DNA of 64,000 nucleotides from Paraburkholderia bannensis NBRC 103871 (GCF_000685015.1 NZ_BAYA01000003.1:124001-188000), one strand, 5' to 3'. Shown: positions 15,873-26,157, counted from the stretch's first letter. Numbers and translations: made by a program. Notes: generated from the letters alone by a model not told the origin.

Positions 15873-17015
15873 TTAGCTTTCCGATTTCACGCCCAGCATC
15901 TCGCGGATATGCGAGAGCGTCCCGTCGTCCTTCACCACCGTCGCAAGCCATTCGTGCAGCGGCATGCCGGCCCATTCGGCGGCCTTGTCGGCGAGGTACG
16001 CCACGGGGCTATGCGGTTCGGTGGCGCGGAAATAATCGGCCACGGCGCGCAGTTGCGAAACCGCGTCCGCGCGGCTCTGAATGCCGCCATGAGCGCGGCT
16101 GGAAACGCGGGTCGGAGGCTGCACGAAATCCTCGTGGGGCAATGGCGTCAGGAAACTCGGCTCGGTACGTTCGGGCGCAGCCGCTGCACCGCCCTGGCCA
16201 CTCTGGCCGCCTTGCGTCGTTTGCACAGGTTCGGTCTGCTTGAGCGCCGCATCCGGATCGACACCCACGTCGCGCGCGAAGCGCTCCGCAAGCCGATAGA
16301 CCGTTTCGTACGCGTCGCGCGCCTGGCGGAAGCTCGGCGCCGAATCACCCGCCTTGCGCTCCAGTTCGTCGTCGAGCGCGGCCAGCGCCTTCTCGAAAGA
16401 CTTGAACTCGGCTAGCAGCTTCTCGTAGAACGCGCGCGACGTCGCGCGGCGCGACGCGTCGATCTGCTCGACCGAAGGCTTGCCGCGCGCGATGTCGCTG
16501 GCGTTCTCGGGATCGCGCTTGACGGCCTGCGCGACGTGTTGCGCCACGTCCCAGTCCAGCGTGCTGAAAGCCATGTCCGATTGCGTGAGCGGCACGGCGC
16601 GCAGCAATTCCGCCGAACGTCCCGCGAGCCACGCCACGTTGCCCAGCCGCGATTCGACATCGTCGCCCTCGGGCAAGGGATGCACCTGCTCCCAGTAACG
16701 CTCGATCAGGCCGGTCAACACGGCATAACCTTGCGCGAGGCCGGGCACGCCCTCCTGGATCGCCAGCGCTTCGGTCAGCCACACCGCCACGCGCAGATCC
16801 TTGGTCTGCGTGGCGAGCAGCGCCGAACAACGCTCGACCACGAAGGGCCAATCGGCTTCCTTGATTTCCGTGACCCACTCGCCCTGGTCGAGCGACGGAT
16901 CGTCGAAGCGGCGCGCGTAGGCAATCGCATCGAAGTCGGCAGAAAACAGCATATCCTCGCCGCATGGCGAGCTTTCATTGATGGGCGCGAGCAGCGCGGT
17001 GTAATCGGTCGACAT
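15873..17015 (-). CDS. tssA: T6SS cap/baseplate protein TssA
   Basis: 380 residues with an N-terminal ImpA_N domain (about 5-130: LLAPINESSPCGEDMLFSADFDAI...) and a C-terminal segment RAVADYFRATEPHSPVAYLADKAAEWAGMPLHEWL, typical of the TssA1-type class that contacts baseplate and sheath. A TTG codon 6 bp upstream would overlap the tssH stop; the ATG (MSTDYTALL) is chosen. Follows tssH by 2 bp, so co-translated. Confidence 0.95.
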   Translation of the reverse strand: MSTDYTALLAPINESSPCGEDMLFSADFDAIAYARRFDDPSLDQGEWVTEIKEADWPFVVERCSALLATQTKDLRVAVWLTEALAIQEGVPGLAQGYAVLTGLIERYWEQVHPLPEGDDVESRLGNVAWLAGRSAELLRAVPLTQSDMAFSTLDWDVAQHVAQAVKRDPENASDIARGKPSVEQIDASRRATSRAFYEKLLAEFKSFEKALAALDDELERKAGDSAPSFRQARDAYETVYRLAERFARDVGVDPDAALKQTEPVQTTQGGQSGQGGAAAAPERTEPSFLTPLPHEDFVQPPTRVSSRAHGGIQSRADAVSQLRAVADYFRATEPHSPVAYLADKAAEWAGMPLHEWLATVVKDDGTLSHIREMLGVKSES

Positions 17016-17017
17016 AA

Positions 17018-19696
17018 TCAATTCACGGTGTATTCGAACTCACCGGCCTCGTTCGCACGCACGCTCACACGCTGCAGCGCCGTGCCTTGCGCCATGCGTT
17101 CGAGCACCTGCTGCGCGAGTTCGGGCAGCAGCGTGCCGTTCAGGATGTGATCGACATTGCGGGCGCCCGAATCCACTTCGGTGCAGCGGGCCAGCACGGC
17201 GTCGACGAGCGAATCGTCCCACTCGAACACCGCGCCATGGTTCGCCTCGATGCGCCGGCGGATGCGTTCGAGCTTGAGTTCGATGATCTCGGCGAGCACG
17301 TCGTCCGAAATCGGGTAATACGGCACGACCTTCATGCGCCCGAGAAACGCGGGCTTGAAGGTCTTGTACAGTTGCGGGCGCAACAGTTCTGCGAGTGCGT
17401 CGGCGTCGGGCAGTTCTTCCGCGGGCTTGTTCAGGCAGGCCTGCATCACCGCCTGCGAACCGACGTTCGAGGTCAGGATGATGAGCGTATTGCGGAAGTC
17501 GATTGCGCGCCCTTCGGCGTCGTCCATCGTCCCTTTGTCGAAGATCTGGAAGAACATTTCCAGCACGTCAGGGTGGGCCTTTTCGACTTCGTCGAGCAGC
17601 ACGACCGAATACGGATTGCGGCGCACGGCTTCGGTCAGCACACCGCCCTCGCCGTAACCCACATAACCCGGCGGCGAGCCCTTCAGCCCCGACACGCTAT
17701 GCGCTTCCTGGTACTCGCTCATGTTGATGGTCACGAGCTTGCGTTCGCCGCCGTAAAGAATATCGGCGAGCGCGAGCGCGGTTTCGGTCTTGCCTACGCC
17801 CGACGGCCCCACGAACATGAACACGCCGCGCGGCTTGTTCGGATCTTCAAGGCTGGCGTTGGCCGTGCGCACGCGCTGCGCAATCGCGTCGAGCGCATGA
17901 TCCTGGCCGATCACACGCTCCGAGAGCAGCGGGCTCAGGTTGAGCACCGTCTTGATCTCGTCCTTCACCATGCGCCCCAGCGGAATGCCTGTCCACGACG
18001 CCACCACTTCGGCGACGACGTGGCCGTCGACCTGGAGCGGCACCATCGGGCCGTCGCCCTGCAACGCATGCAGTTGCGCGACCAGCGCGGGCAGCGCTTC
18101 GCGCGCGGCGTCAGCGTCGCGGGCGAGATCGGCCGCCGTACCCTCCACACCCTCTTCGCGCGCCGCGTCGATACGGTTGCGCAGCGCCGCGATCTGCGTC
18201 ACGAGTTCGCGTTCCTGCGCATAGCGCGCTTCGTCTTCGGCGACTTCGGCGGCGGCTTCGGCGCGTTGCGCGCGCAGATCCGCGAGACGTTCGTCGTGCG
18301 CCGCGCCGTTTGCCGCTTCGCGTTCGAGCGATGCGATTTCCGCATCGATGCGCTCGATATGGCGCTTGCCGTCGTCGATCAGCCCTGGCGTCGAGCTATG
18401 CGCGAGCGCGACCTTTGCGCAGGCAGTGTCGAGCACGCTCACAGCCTTGTCCGGCAGTTGGCGTGCGCTGATATAGCGATGCGAAAGACGCACGGCCTCG
18501 GTAATCGCCTCGTCGAGAATGCGCACGTTGAAGTGGCGCTCCATCAGCGCCGTCATGCCGCGCAGCATGGCGGCCGCGAGCGTTTCGCCGGGCTCTTCGA
18601 TCTTCACGACCTGGAAGCGTCGCGCGAGCGCCGCGTCCTTTTCGAAGTACTTCTTGTACTCGCTCCAGGTGGTGGCCGCGATCGTGCGCAGTTCGCCGCG
18701 CGCAAGCGCCGGCTTGAGCAGGTTGGCCGCATCGTTCTGGCCAGCCTGGCCGCCCGCGCCAATGATCGTATGCGCTTCGTCGATGAACAGCACGATAGGC
18801 TGCGGGCTCTTCTTGACTTCGTCGATCACGCTTTTCAGGCGGTTTTCGAACTCGCCCTTCACGCTCGCGCCCGCCTGCAGCAGACCCATATCGAGCACGC
18901 GCAGCGCGACATTGCGCAACGGCTCGGGCACGTCGCCTTCGGCGATACGCAGCGCAAGGCCTTCCACGACGGCCGTCTTGCCGACGCCAGGCTCGCCCGT
19001 GAGAATCGGGTTGTTCTGGCGGCGGCGCATCAGGATGTCGATGGTCTGGCGAATCTCGCCTTCACGCCCGATCACGGGATCGACGCGGCCTTCGCGCGCG
19101 CGCTGCGTGAGATCGGTCGTATAGGTGTCGAGCGCGGGCGTCTTCGAAGGGCCGGCCGCAATCGGGTCGTGCACCTGCTCTTCCTGCGCCGCCGCGCCAC
19201 GCTCCGCATCGCGCGGCGCGGCTTCCACGGAACCTTCGGTCAGCTCGTCGAAACGATGCTTGAGTTCGGCGACCGGCACCTCGGCCAGACGACTCGACAT
19301 GCGCTGCGCGAACTGCGCCAGGTCGGGCGCGCTCAGCAACGCCAGCAACAAATGCCCTGAACGGATACGCCCAATCTGCGTATCGAGCGACGCGATCAAC
19401 CACGCCTGCTCGAACAGCGCGATCAGATGCGGCGAGAACACCGGCGTGCGCGTATTGCCCGTTTTCAGGCTCTGCAATTCGCGTTCGAGATCGGCGCGCA
19501 CCGCATGCACATCGATGCGCGAGGCGCGCAGCGCACACACCAGATCGCTGGCCGGCTCCTCGATCAGCGCGAGAAACAGATGCTCCAGATCGACTTCATA
19601 GTGCCCGCGCGACAGGCACGAACTGGCCGCGCGTTCGGCCGCGAGGCGGCAGGTCGTGTTGAGCTTGGTAATCAGGGTCTTGAGTGGCGTGCTCAT
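17018..19696 (-). CDS. tssH: T6SS sheath-disassembly ATPase TssH (ClpV)
   Basis: 892 residues. AAA+ Clp/Hsp100 protein that disassembles contracted TssBC sheath. Seen: N-domain (1-160), first Walker A GEPGVGKTAVVEG (about 232) and Walker B VLFIDEAHTIIGAG, coiled-coil middle region (about 420-550), second Walker A GPSGVGKTETALA (about 628) and VVLLDEVEKAHPDV. Both ATPase modules are intact. Gene order tssG-tssH-tssA is the usual Burkholderia arrangement. Confidence 0.98.
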   Translation of the reverse strand: MSTPLKTLITKLNTTCRLAAERAASSCLSRGHYEVDLEHLFLALIEEPASDLVCALRASRIDVHAVRADLERELQSLKTGNTRTPVFSPHLIALFEQAWLIASLDTQIGRIRSGHLLLALLSAPDLAQFAQRMSSRLAEVPVAELKHRFDELTEGSVEAAPRDAERGAAAQEEQVHDPIAAGPSKTPALDTYTTDLTQRAREGRVDPVIGREGEIRQTIDILMRRRQNNPILTGEPGVGKTAVVEGLALRIAEGDVPEPLRNVALRVLDMGLLQAGASVKGEFENRLKSVIDEVKKSPQPIVLFIDEAHTIIGAGGQAGQNDAANLLKPALARGELRTIAATTWSEYKKYFEKDAALARRFQVVKIEEPGETLAAAMLRGMTALMERHFNVRILDEAITEAVRLSHRYISARQLPDKAVSVLDTACAKVALAHSSTPGLIDDGKRHIERIDAEIASLEREAANGAAHDERLADLRAQRAEAAAEVAEDEARYAQERELVTQIAALRNRIDAAREEGVEGTAADLARDADAAREALPALVAQLHALQGDGPMVPLQVDGHVVAEVVASWTGIPLGRMVKDEIKTVLNLSPLLSERVIGQDHALDAIAQRVRTANASLEDPNKPRGVFMFVGPSGVGKTETALALADILYGGERKLVTINMSEYQEAHSVSGLKGSPPGYVGYGEGGVLTEAVRRNPYSVVLLDEVEKAHPDVLEMFFQIFDKGTMDDAEGRAIDFRNTLIILTSNVGSQAVMQACLNKPAEELPDADALAELLRPQLYKTFKPAFLGRMKVVPYYPISDDVLAEIIELKLERIRRRIEANHGAVFEWDDSLVDAVLARCTEVDSGARNVDHILNGTLLPELAQQVLERMAQGTALQRVSVRANEAGEFEYTVN

Positions 19697-19733
19697 GTCG
19701 TGATGGCGTTCCGGGCGAAATTCGGTTCAGGCG

Positions 19734-20819
19734 TCAATGGGTGACATGCAATTCGTAATGCGCGTCGGCGCGGTCGCGGTCGGCGGCATGCGTACAGAGG
19801 AACGCGTCCCAGCCAAGCCGCGATCCGCCGCCAAGCTGGCTCTGCCCGACTTCCGTGCGTCGCAGCACGAGCCGCACCTCGTATTCGAGCGTCACGCGGC
19901 CGAGCAGCGTCAGCATGCGTTCGAGCGCGATCGCACGCTCGCCGCCGGGAAGAAATGCTTCGTAATCCTTTCTTGATAGCGGGCCGATCACGAGACGCGC
20001 GCGCATGTCGCGCTGCCAGACGCGCTGCCCCGCGAGCGCCGTCGCGCCCAGCGCAACGTTGCGCTGGCCGAGCATCGAAAGCTGGTCGGGCGGCACGTCG
20101 TACCATTTGCCGACGAACTGCTCGATACGCACCGGCACGTTGAAATACTCGGACAACGTGTTCTGCAAATACGCCGCCGAAACCGGCCGATGGCGCGCCG
20201 CGATGGCATGTCCCGCGATGGCCTCGTCGAACAGCGCGCCACGGCCTTCGTGCAGACCGTCACGCGATTCGTCGTTGGCGACGCCCGCGAGCGCGAGCAG
20301 CAACGGCAAATAGCGCTCGTCGCGATCGAGCTCGTAATGAAACGGCAGGCGGTACTTCTTCCACGCGTTGTAGAACAGCGCCGTGGCGCGATTCGAGAAC
20401 ACATCGAAGAACTCGCGCGCGGCGCGGTCGCGCTTGATCTGCTCGCGCGCGATCAACTGCTCCGTATAGTGCAGCGGCAGCGCGCCCTGCCCACCCGTCA
20501 GCCCGAAAAACGCTGGCGTAATCGACACCCTGGCAAGTTGCCCGGCGTCGATGGCCGCATCGCGCGCGTCCTTTTCTGCGAGCGGCTCGCCCGCGTCATT
20601 GTAGGAAGTCGCCTGTTCGATTTCGCTCGGCGGAAAGCCCAGCGACAGCGTATTGCGAAACGATACGCGCTGCGCGAGCACATCGCGCTGACGATCCTGG
20701 GCCTTGTCGACGAACCAGCGTTCGAGCAGGCGCACCGCCTGGAAAAACTCGAAGCGGTGCGGCTCGTCGAGCAGGCGCTCGATTACACCAGGATCGATTC
20801 GCCGCTGCGGGGCTTGCAT
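19734..20819 (-). CDS. tssG: T6SS baseplate protein TssG
   Basis: 361 residues starting MQAPQRRIDPGVIERLLDEPHRFEFFQAVRLLERW, the conserved TssG N-terminus. TssG forms the baseplate wedge with TssE and two TssF. ITPAFFGLTGGQGALPLHYTE is the family hallmark. The start lies inside the end of tssF (37-bp overlap), so translation is coupled. The longer open frame on this strand runs through tssF out of phase and is not used. Confidence 0.96.
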   Translation of the reverse strand: MQAPQRRIDPGVIERLLDEPHRFEFFQAVRLLERWFVDKAQDRQRDVLAQRVSFRNTLSLGFPPSEIEQATSYNDAGEPLAEKDARDAAIDAGQLARVSITPAFFGLTGGQGALPLHYTEQLIAREQIKRDRAAREFFDVFSNRATALFYNAWKKYRLPFHYELDRDERYLPLLLALAGVANDESRDGLHEGRGALFDEAIAGHAIAARHRPVSAAYLQNTLSEYFNVPVRIEQFVGKWYDVPPDQLSMLGQRNVALGATALAGQRVWQRDMRARLVIGPLSRKDYEAFLPGGERAIALERMLTLLGRVTLEYEVRLVLRRTEVGQSQLGGGSRLGWDAFLCTHAADRDRADAHYELHVTH

Positions 20820-22621
20820 CGCAGGATCTCCTCGCCGGTGAGTTCGGAAATCACCACCAGTTGAACAAAGCTGTTGATATGAACGTAAAGCCCGAAGAAC
20901 ACATCGAGCACGCGCACGAAGGTGCCAAGGCTCGTGCCGACGAAATGATCCTCGTCGACGGTCACACGAATCTCCACGCCGCGCACGAAAGTGGCGAACG
21001 GCTTGCCGGGCAGCCATTGCACGGCCGCCCGCTGCTCCACGTCGACGATGCCGTCGATATGGCGCGACGACACCGCCGAGCGGCGCATGTCGTACAGCGC
21101 CAGCATTTCCTTGAGCGTGCCTGCGCCGCCGCCCGTGAGCGAAACGTGGCTCAGCGAGAGATGCGAAATCAGGCGCCAATGTGCCGCCTGGCGACGCTCG
21201 AAACGCACGCACGGCGTCGGTCGGGCGAGCAGGGAAATATGGTTGGTCAGCGAGCCGCCTTCCATGAACAGGTCGCCGCCCTCCAGGCCCACCGCGAGGC
21301 CCGCGGGCAGGTCGCGGTTCGTGCAGGTGAGTTCGAGACTCAACGTATCGGTCTGCTCGGCGGCCGGATCGAAGTCGATATCGACAATCGAAATTTCGGT
21401 TTCGTAACCGGGACTTTTTTGCGCAACCCATTCGTCGCGGCGTGCAAACCAGTAATGGCCCGCGCGCGCAGCCTCGCCGTGACGCAGCGAATAGAACGGC
21501 CGGAATTCCACCACCGTTTCTTCGTTGGCGCGCTGCTGCACGAGATTCACCGTATCGATCGAATAGACCTCGTAGGCGAATGCACGACGCGCTTCGGCAA
21601 TCACGGGATAGGCGATCGCCTGATGATTGAGGCGGATCGGCTCGCCGTGCTGCTTGAAGAGATTCACGACCGGCGTGCAGAACAGGCGCAGATGATGCGC
21701 CGCGAGCGTATCGAGCAGACGCGCCTCGTGCGAATCGCCACGCACTTCCTTGAGCACGACATGCAGCGTAATGCGATGGCAGCGGCCCGTCGCAGCGCTC
21801 ATGGCCGCAAGATCGAAGTCGACGAAATCGAACTTGGCCGGATACGCAAAATATTCGGTCAGCAGGCGGTAAGCGGGATGCGATTTCGCGGGGAAATCGA
21901 TCAGCGCTTCGTCTTCGCCGAAACCTGCCTGGACGAACGGCAATTCGCGCAGCGCCGTCCAGCGGCCCGAGCGCTCCGGCTCCACCCACGCGCCAATCGC
22001 ATTGACGAACAGGCAGTCGCCGAGCGCGGCAATAAACGATTGTTCGCCGCTCAGGTGCGCGCGCAACTTCGGCACTTTCAGCGCGGCAATATCGAGTTGC
22101 GGCGAAGTCGATTCAAACGTAATGGAAATGACGCCCGTCGCGTCGCCGGGCAACACGATCGAGACTGGCGCCATCGCCACCGGCATATAACGCGCTTCGG
22201 CTACGCGAATGGGTGCGAGCGTGACGTCGTAAGCCGTGCGGAACCGGCACTGCACGCCGCGCAGGGGACGCGACTTCAGTTCCGTGCCGCGCGCGATGAC
22301 GGCGGGCGCGGTCAGGTGGCTGAACGCCGCCGAGGTGCCGAGCTGCGCGACGGAACACGAGGGAAAGGGCCGCAGATAATGCGGATAGAGGACTTCGAGC
22401 AGCGCCTCGGTGAATTCGGGGTAGTCGTCGTCGAGCCGCTTGTTGATGCGCGCACCCAGCAGCGCGAACGATTCGATCATGCGTTCGACGTGCGGATCCT
22501 CGCAATGCTCGCCCGTCATCGCGAGCCGCGCCGCGATCTTCGGGTAGCGCTCGGCGAATTCGCGCGAATAGCGTCGCAGGAACGACAATTCGCGCTCGTA
22601 ATACGGCAACAACTCTTCCAT
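20783..22621 (-). CDS. tssF: T6SS baseplate protein TssF
   Basis: 612 residues starting MEELLPYYERELSFLRRYSREFAERYPKIAARL, the standard TssF N-terminus, with DDYPEFTEALLEVLYPHYLRPFPS following. TssF dimerises in each baseplate wedge. No enzymatic motif is expected. It is 83 bp downstream of tssE. Confidence 0.98.
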   Translation of the reverse strand: MEELLPYYERELSFLRRYSREFAERYPKIAARLAMTGEHCEDPHVERMIESFALLGARINKRLDDDYPEFTEALLEVLYPHYLRPFPSCSVAQLGTSAAFSHLTAPAVIARGTELKSRPLRGVQCRFRTAYDVTLAPIRVAEARYMPVAMAPVSIVLPGDATGVISITFESTSPQLDIAALKVPKLRAHLSGEQSFIAALGDCLFVNAIGAWVEPERSGRWTALRELPFVQAGFGEDEALIDFPAKSHPAYRLLTEYFAYPAKFDFVDFDLAAMSAATGRCHRITLHVVLKEVRGDSHEARLLDTLAAHHLRLFCTPVVNLFKQHGEPIRLNHQAIAYPVIAEARRAFAYEVYSIDTVNLVQQRANEETVVEFRPFYSLRHGEAARAGHYWFARRDEWVAQKSPGYETEISIVDIDFDPAAEQTDTLSLELTCTNRDLPAGLAVGLEGGDLFMEGGSLTNHISLLARPTPCVRFERRQAAHWRLISHLSLSHVSLTGGGAGTLKEMLALYDMRRSAVSSRHIDGIVDVEQRAAVQWLPGKPFATFVRGVEIRVTVDEDHFVGTSLGTFVRVLDVFFGLYVHINSFVQLVVISELTGEEILRCKPRSGESILV

Positions 22622-22704
22622 CGCGATTCCCCGCCCCCCAGAAACTGCTTTGCGCCGCCCCTCGTCCAGACCGCATCGTCACGCGGCGCCGGGCGCGGCC
22701 TTGC

Positions 22705-23184
22705 TTATGTCTTTGCGCGTGCGCGCGAGACCGAATACTGCAACGTCGATGGCTGCAGCAATGCGTCGAAGTTTACCGGCTCTTCGGCCGGATGGACGAC
22801 CAATAATGCTTGAATGGCAAAATTCAATACGCTGGTCGAGCGCGAATTCAATTCGAGCGAGACGTTGACCCGTTGCAGGCGCGGCTCATGCCGCTCGATG
22901 GCCTGCTGGATCGATTTGCAGATAAACGCCCGGTCGTAATGACTCGCGAGACTCAGCCCCGCGAAATCGCTGAGCCCATAGGTGAGCACCGATTTGCGGC
23001 ATTCCGGCAGTTGCGCGAGCATCTCTTCCGTCATCGCGATACGCGTATTCAGAATCGACTCCAGGTCGCGCGCAACCGTGGCTTTCAATTCGTCCAGCGA
23101 CAATTGCCGCATCGCGGCAGGCGCCGGCGAGTGCGGTTCGTCGTCGAACAACTTGTCGAAAAAACTAGGCTCGAATCGCTTCAT
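22705..23184 (-). CDS. tssE: T6SS baseplate protein TssE (gp25-like)
   Basis: 159 residues. gp25/lysozyme-like wedge protein that starts sheath polymerisation. Seen: FFDKLFDDEP, VARDLESILNTR (the conserved EFNTR-type motif as ESILNTR) and SVLTYGLSDFAG. Start MKRFEPSFFDKL chosen over an upstream ATG (MPASYRS at 23205), as homologues start near this point. Confidence 0.95.
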   Translation of the reverse strand: MKRFEPSFFDKLFDDEPHSPAPAAMRQLSLDELKATVARDLESILNTRIAMTEEMLAQLPECRKSVLTYGLSDFAGLSLASHYDRAFICKSIQQAIERHEPRLQRVNVSLELNSRSTSVLNFAIQALLVVHPAEEPVNFDALLQPSTLQYSVSRARAKT

Positions 23185-23280
23185 CGATCGATATGACGCC
23201 GGCACGCGGCGCCATTCAAGGCAAAAGCCCGAGCGGCGCGCACGGGTTGAATCGCGCGCACCGTCCGGGCTATTACGACT

Positions 23281-23784
23281 TTAGACCGCGTAGGTCTTGT
23301 CGTTCTTCGTCAGGCTCCATGCACCCTGAGCGTTACCGCCCTGGTTGCCGCCGATCTTCTGCTGCGTGTACTTCCACTGCACGGCAGCGTACTTGAGCGA
23401 GAACTCTTCGCTCGGCAGTCCTTCGCCCACCACGGACGGCGTGATGCTCGAAATGATCACGTACTTGAGCTTGACCTCAAGGTACTTGATGCGGTTGCCT
23501 TCACCGTCCGAACGCATGAAGTCGATGGTGACTTCGTCGAACGTCGTGCCGCCCGAAGCGTGCTGGTACAGCAGCGGGCTGACGACGTCGATGTCCTTGG
23601 TGAAACGCATGTCGGCGTGCTCGCAACGCTCGGACGTGTGACCGCCTGCCGTCGAAGCCGTTGCCGAACGCGGCTGGAGAATCGAGTGATTCCACGAATC
23701 AATTTCGATCCAGTTCGCATGATCCTTGTCCTGCGACTCGCCCTTGATCGCAGGATTACCGAATTTTAGGTAGATGTCCTTCAT
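23281..23784 (-). CDS. hcp: T6SS inner-tube protein Hcp (TssD)
   Basis: 167 residues: MKDIYLKFGNPAIKGESQDKDHANWIEIDSWNHSILQP..., Hcp1 family. Hexameric rings stack to form the tube inside the TssBC sheath and are secreted. Contains the typical ADMRFTKDIDVVSPLLYQHASGGTTFDEVTIDF segment. Long untranslated gaps flank it (244 bp before, 96 bp after), which commonly allows separate, higher expression of hcp. No C-terminal effector extension. Confidence 0.98.
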   Translation of the reverse strand: MKDIYLKFGNPAIKGESQDKDHANWIEIDSWNHSILQPRSATASTAGGHTSERCEHADMRFTKDIDVVSPLLYQHASGGTTFDEVTIDFMRSDGEGNRIKYLEVKLKYVIISSITPSVVGEGLPSEEFSLKYAAVQWKYTQQKIGGNQGGNAQGAWSLTKNDKTYAV

Positions 23785-24028
23785 AACGTATCGCTCCCCA
23801 TAAAGGTGGTGTGTACGGCGGTGACAGGCGCGATGACTGCCCGCCAGATGGACCGCAACTCAAACGTCAGACCCGAATACCGTCGAAGCCTGCGCTGGAT
23901 GCGTCAGGCGGCGTGAGTCACGACGGTTGACCCACGCGGCCTGTCTGTGCAGCTCCAGGGCATTGCCGTACTACGCAACGCCCCGCTGCAACGATTTCTT
24001 GTGTCGAATTCCCGTGATTCGAGTCGCT

Positions 24029-25528
24029 TTACGAGCCGGCCGGCTTCGGCAGATCCGCCACGAGACGCAGCGAGATCGACAGTTCGTCGAGCTGGAAGTG
24101 CGGGCGCAGGAACGCAACCGAACGGTACGAACCCGGACGGCCCGGAATCTCCGCAACCTGGATCGAGGCTTCGCGCAGCGGAAACTGCGCTTTCTGCTCC
24201 TGGCTCGCGTTGTCGTCCAGCAGTACGTACTGCGAGATCCAGCGGTTCAGGAACACCTCGACGTTCTGTGCCGACGCGAAGCTGCCGATCTTGTCGCGCA
24301 TCATCGCCTTCAGGTAATGCGCCACGCGCGAAACCGAGAAGATGTACTGCAATTGCGCGGAAAGCACGGCGTTCGCATTGGCGCTGTCGGTGCTGTACTT
24401 TTTGGCCTTTTGCACCGATTGCGCGGCAAAGAACGCGGCGTAGTCGGAGTTCTTGCAATGCACGAGCGGAATGAAGCCGAGGTCGCTCAGCTCCTTCTCG
24501 CGACGGTCCGTGATGGCGATTTCGGTCGGGCACTTGAGCGCGATTTCGCCGTCGTCGGTCTTGAACGTGTGCGTCGGCAGGTCTTCAACGAGACCGCCGC
24601 CTTCCACGCCGCGAATCGCCGCGCACCAGCCGAAGTCGTCGAACGCGGCCGTAAGGCGCGCAGCGAATGCCCACGCAGCATTGCACCAGAGGTACTTGCT
24701 GTGGTCGGTGCCGTCGACGTCCTCGACGAAATTGAAGCCTTCCGCGGTCGCGCCGTCTTTCGGGTTGAACGGCAGGCGGCCGAGGAAGCGCGGCAACGTG
24801 AGGCCGACATAACGCGAATCTTCCGAATCACGGAACGACTTCCACTTCGCGTATTCGACGGTGTCGAACACCTTGCCGAGATCGCGCGGCTTGCCGAGAT
24901 CGGCGAACGATTCAAGGCCCATCAGTTCCGGCGAAGCCGAAGCGATGAACGGCGCGTGCGCGGCCGCGGCGACATGCGACATCTGCTCGATGAAGTACAT
25001 GTCTTCGGGCTGGCGCGTGATTTCGTAGTCGCCGATCAGCGTGCCGAACGGCGCGCCGCCGAACGTGCCGAACTCTTCTTCATAGACCTTCTTGAAGAGC
25101 GCGCTCTGGTCGAATTCGACCGCGTTCTTGAAGTCGCGCACGACGTCGCGCTTCGGTGCGTGCAGCGCCTTGATCTTGATGGTCTGGCCGGTATTGCTTT
25201 CCTTGCACAGATAATCGAGCCCGCGCCACGTACCTTCGAGGCGCTGGAACTCGGGTGCATGCATCACGGCGCTGAGCTGCGCCGAAATCAGGCGATCGAG
25301 CTCGGCCACGCGCGCGTCGATGGTCGCGGAAAGGTTGTTCGAGACGACCACGGTGCCGTCCAGCACCTGATGCACGAGTTCGCCGATCAGATCCTTGGCG
25401 CGCGCGTGCTCCGAATCGGATTTCGCGACCTTGCTCTTTTCGACAATATCGTCGAGCAGCGAGGACGAAACTTCGGTTTGCGTGTCGTCGAACGCCGCGC
25501 CTTGCGCGGCTGCAGTTTGCTGGTTCAT
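24029..25528 (-). CDS. tssC: T6SS sheath large subunit TssC
   Basis: 499 residues, full length. TssC with TssB makes the contractile sheath. Seen: AELDRLISAQLSAVMHAPEFQRLEGTWRGLDYL, SPELMGLESFADLGKPRDL, FAARLTAAFDDFGWCAAIRGVEGGGLVEDLP, and the C-terminal LRPHFQLDELSISLRLVADLPKP. 13 bp after tssB. Confidence 0.98.
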   Translation of the reverse strand: MNQQTAAAQGAAFDDTQTEVSSSLLDDIVEKSKVAKSDSEHARAKDLIGELVHQVLDGTVVVSNNLSATIDARVAELDRLISAQLSAVMHAPEFQRLEGTWRGLDYLCKESNTGQTIKIKALHAPKRDVVRDFKNAVEFDQSALFKKVYEEEFGTFGGAPFGTLIGDYEITRQPEDMYFIEQMSHVAAAAHAPFIASASPELMGLESFADLGKPRDLGKVFDTVEYAKWKSFRDSEDSRYVGLTLPRFLGRLPFNPKDGATAEGFNFVEDVDGTDHSKYLWCNAAWAFAARLTAAFDDFGWCAAIRGVEGGGLVEDLPTHTFKTDDGEIALKCPTEIAITDRREKELSDLGFIPLVHCKNSDYAAFFAAQSVQKAKKYSTDSANANAVLSAQLQYIFSVSRVAHYLKAMMRDKIGSFASAQNVEVFLNRWISQYVLLDDNASQEQKAQFPLREASIQVAEIPGRPGSYRSVAFLRPHFQLDELSISLRLVADLPKPAGS

Positions 25529-25541
25529 ATGGTGCCCCGCC

Positions 25542-26096
25542 TCAGTCGCCCTTGGGTTCGTCGTCAGCCGGATGTGCCGACGGCGCGTCCGTGGATTCCG
25601 TGCGCGTGCCGCCCGCGAGCGTCTGCAGGTGCTGCGTGTTCGAGAGCACTTCGCTCAACAGGTCTTCAAGCTTGTCGTTGCCCGCGAGCTTGTTGCGCAG
25701 GTCGGCAAGCTTCGAGCGCGCTTCCAGCAGGCGGCGCAGCGGCTCGACCTGGGCGACGACTTCGTCCGGGCTGAAATCGGCCATCGACTTGAAGCGCAGG
25801 TCGACCGCGAACTTGCCGCCTTCCGGGCTCAGGCGGTTTTCCACCTGGAACGCCGCGCGCGGCTCGATGCCCTTCATCACGTCGTCGAAGTTATCGCGAT
25901 CGATACTGATGAACTTGCGGTCGCGCAGCTTGGGCTGCTCGATTTCCGATTGACCGGCCAGATCGCCCATCACACCGACGACGAACGGCAGTTCTTTTAC
26001 TTCGATCGCATCGCCGCGCTCGACCTCATAGGTCAATTGCACGCGCGGCGGCCGCACTTTCTGCAAGCGCTTCTGGATGCTTTCTTTCTTGGCCAT
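25542..26096 (-). CDS. tssB: T6SS sheath small subunit TssB
   Basis: 184 residues: MAKKESIQKRLQKVRPPRVQLTYEVERGDAIEVKELPFVVGVMGDLAGQ, the conserved TssB beginning. The C-terminal helices (about 130-165, LRNKLAGNDKLEDLLSEVL) carry the part ClpV reads in the contracted sheath. The last 18 residues are acidic and probably flexible. Confidence 0.98.
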   Translation of the reverse strand: MAKKESIQKRLQKVRPPRVQLTYEVERGDAIEVKELPFVVGVMGDLAGQSEIEQPKLRDRKFISIDRDNFDDVMKGIEPRAAFQVENRLSPEGGKFAVDLRFKSMADFSPDEVVAQVEPLRRLLEARSKLADLRNKLAGNDKLEDLLSEVLSNTQHLQTLAGGTRTESTDAPSAHPADDEPKGD

Positions 26097-26157
26097 CGTC
26101 GGCTCCCTGCTTCTTGTTATCGACTGGTGCTACGTAGCGTGTAATCCGCGCCGCCGT

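Noticed and set aside
17087..19360. 757-residue open frame antisense to tssH
   Set aside because: Same GC-driven artefact opposite an intact ClpV gene.
19734..21989. Single 751-residue gene covering tssG and part of tssF
   Set aside because: The upstream part is out of frame with tssF and has no similarity; tssG starts at 20819.
20861..22813. 650-residue open frame antisense to tssF
   Set aside because: Low-complexity Arg-rich translation; tssF is certain on the minus strand.
23927..25774. 615-residue open frame antisense to tssC
   Set aside because: Opposite an intact sheath gene; no motif.
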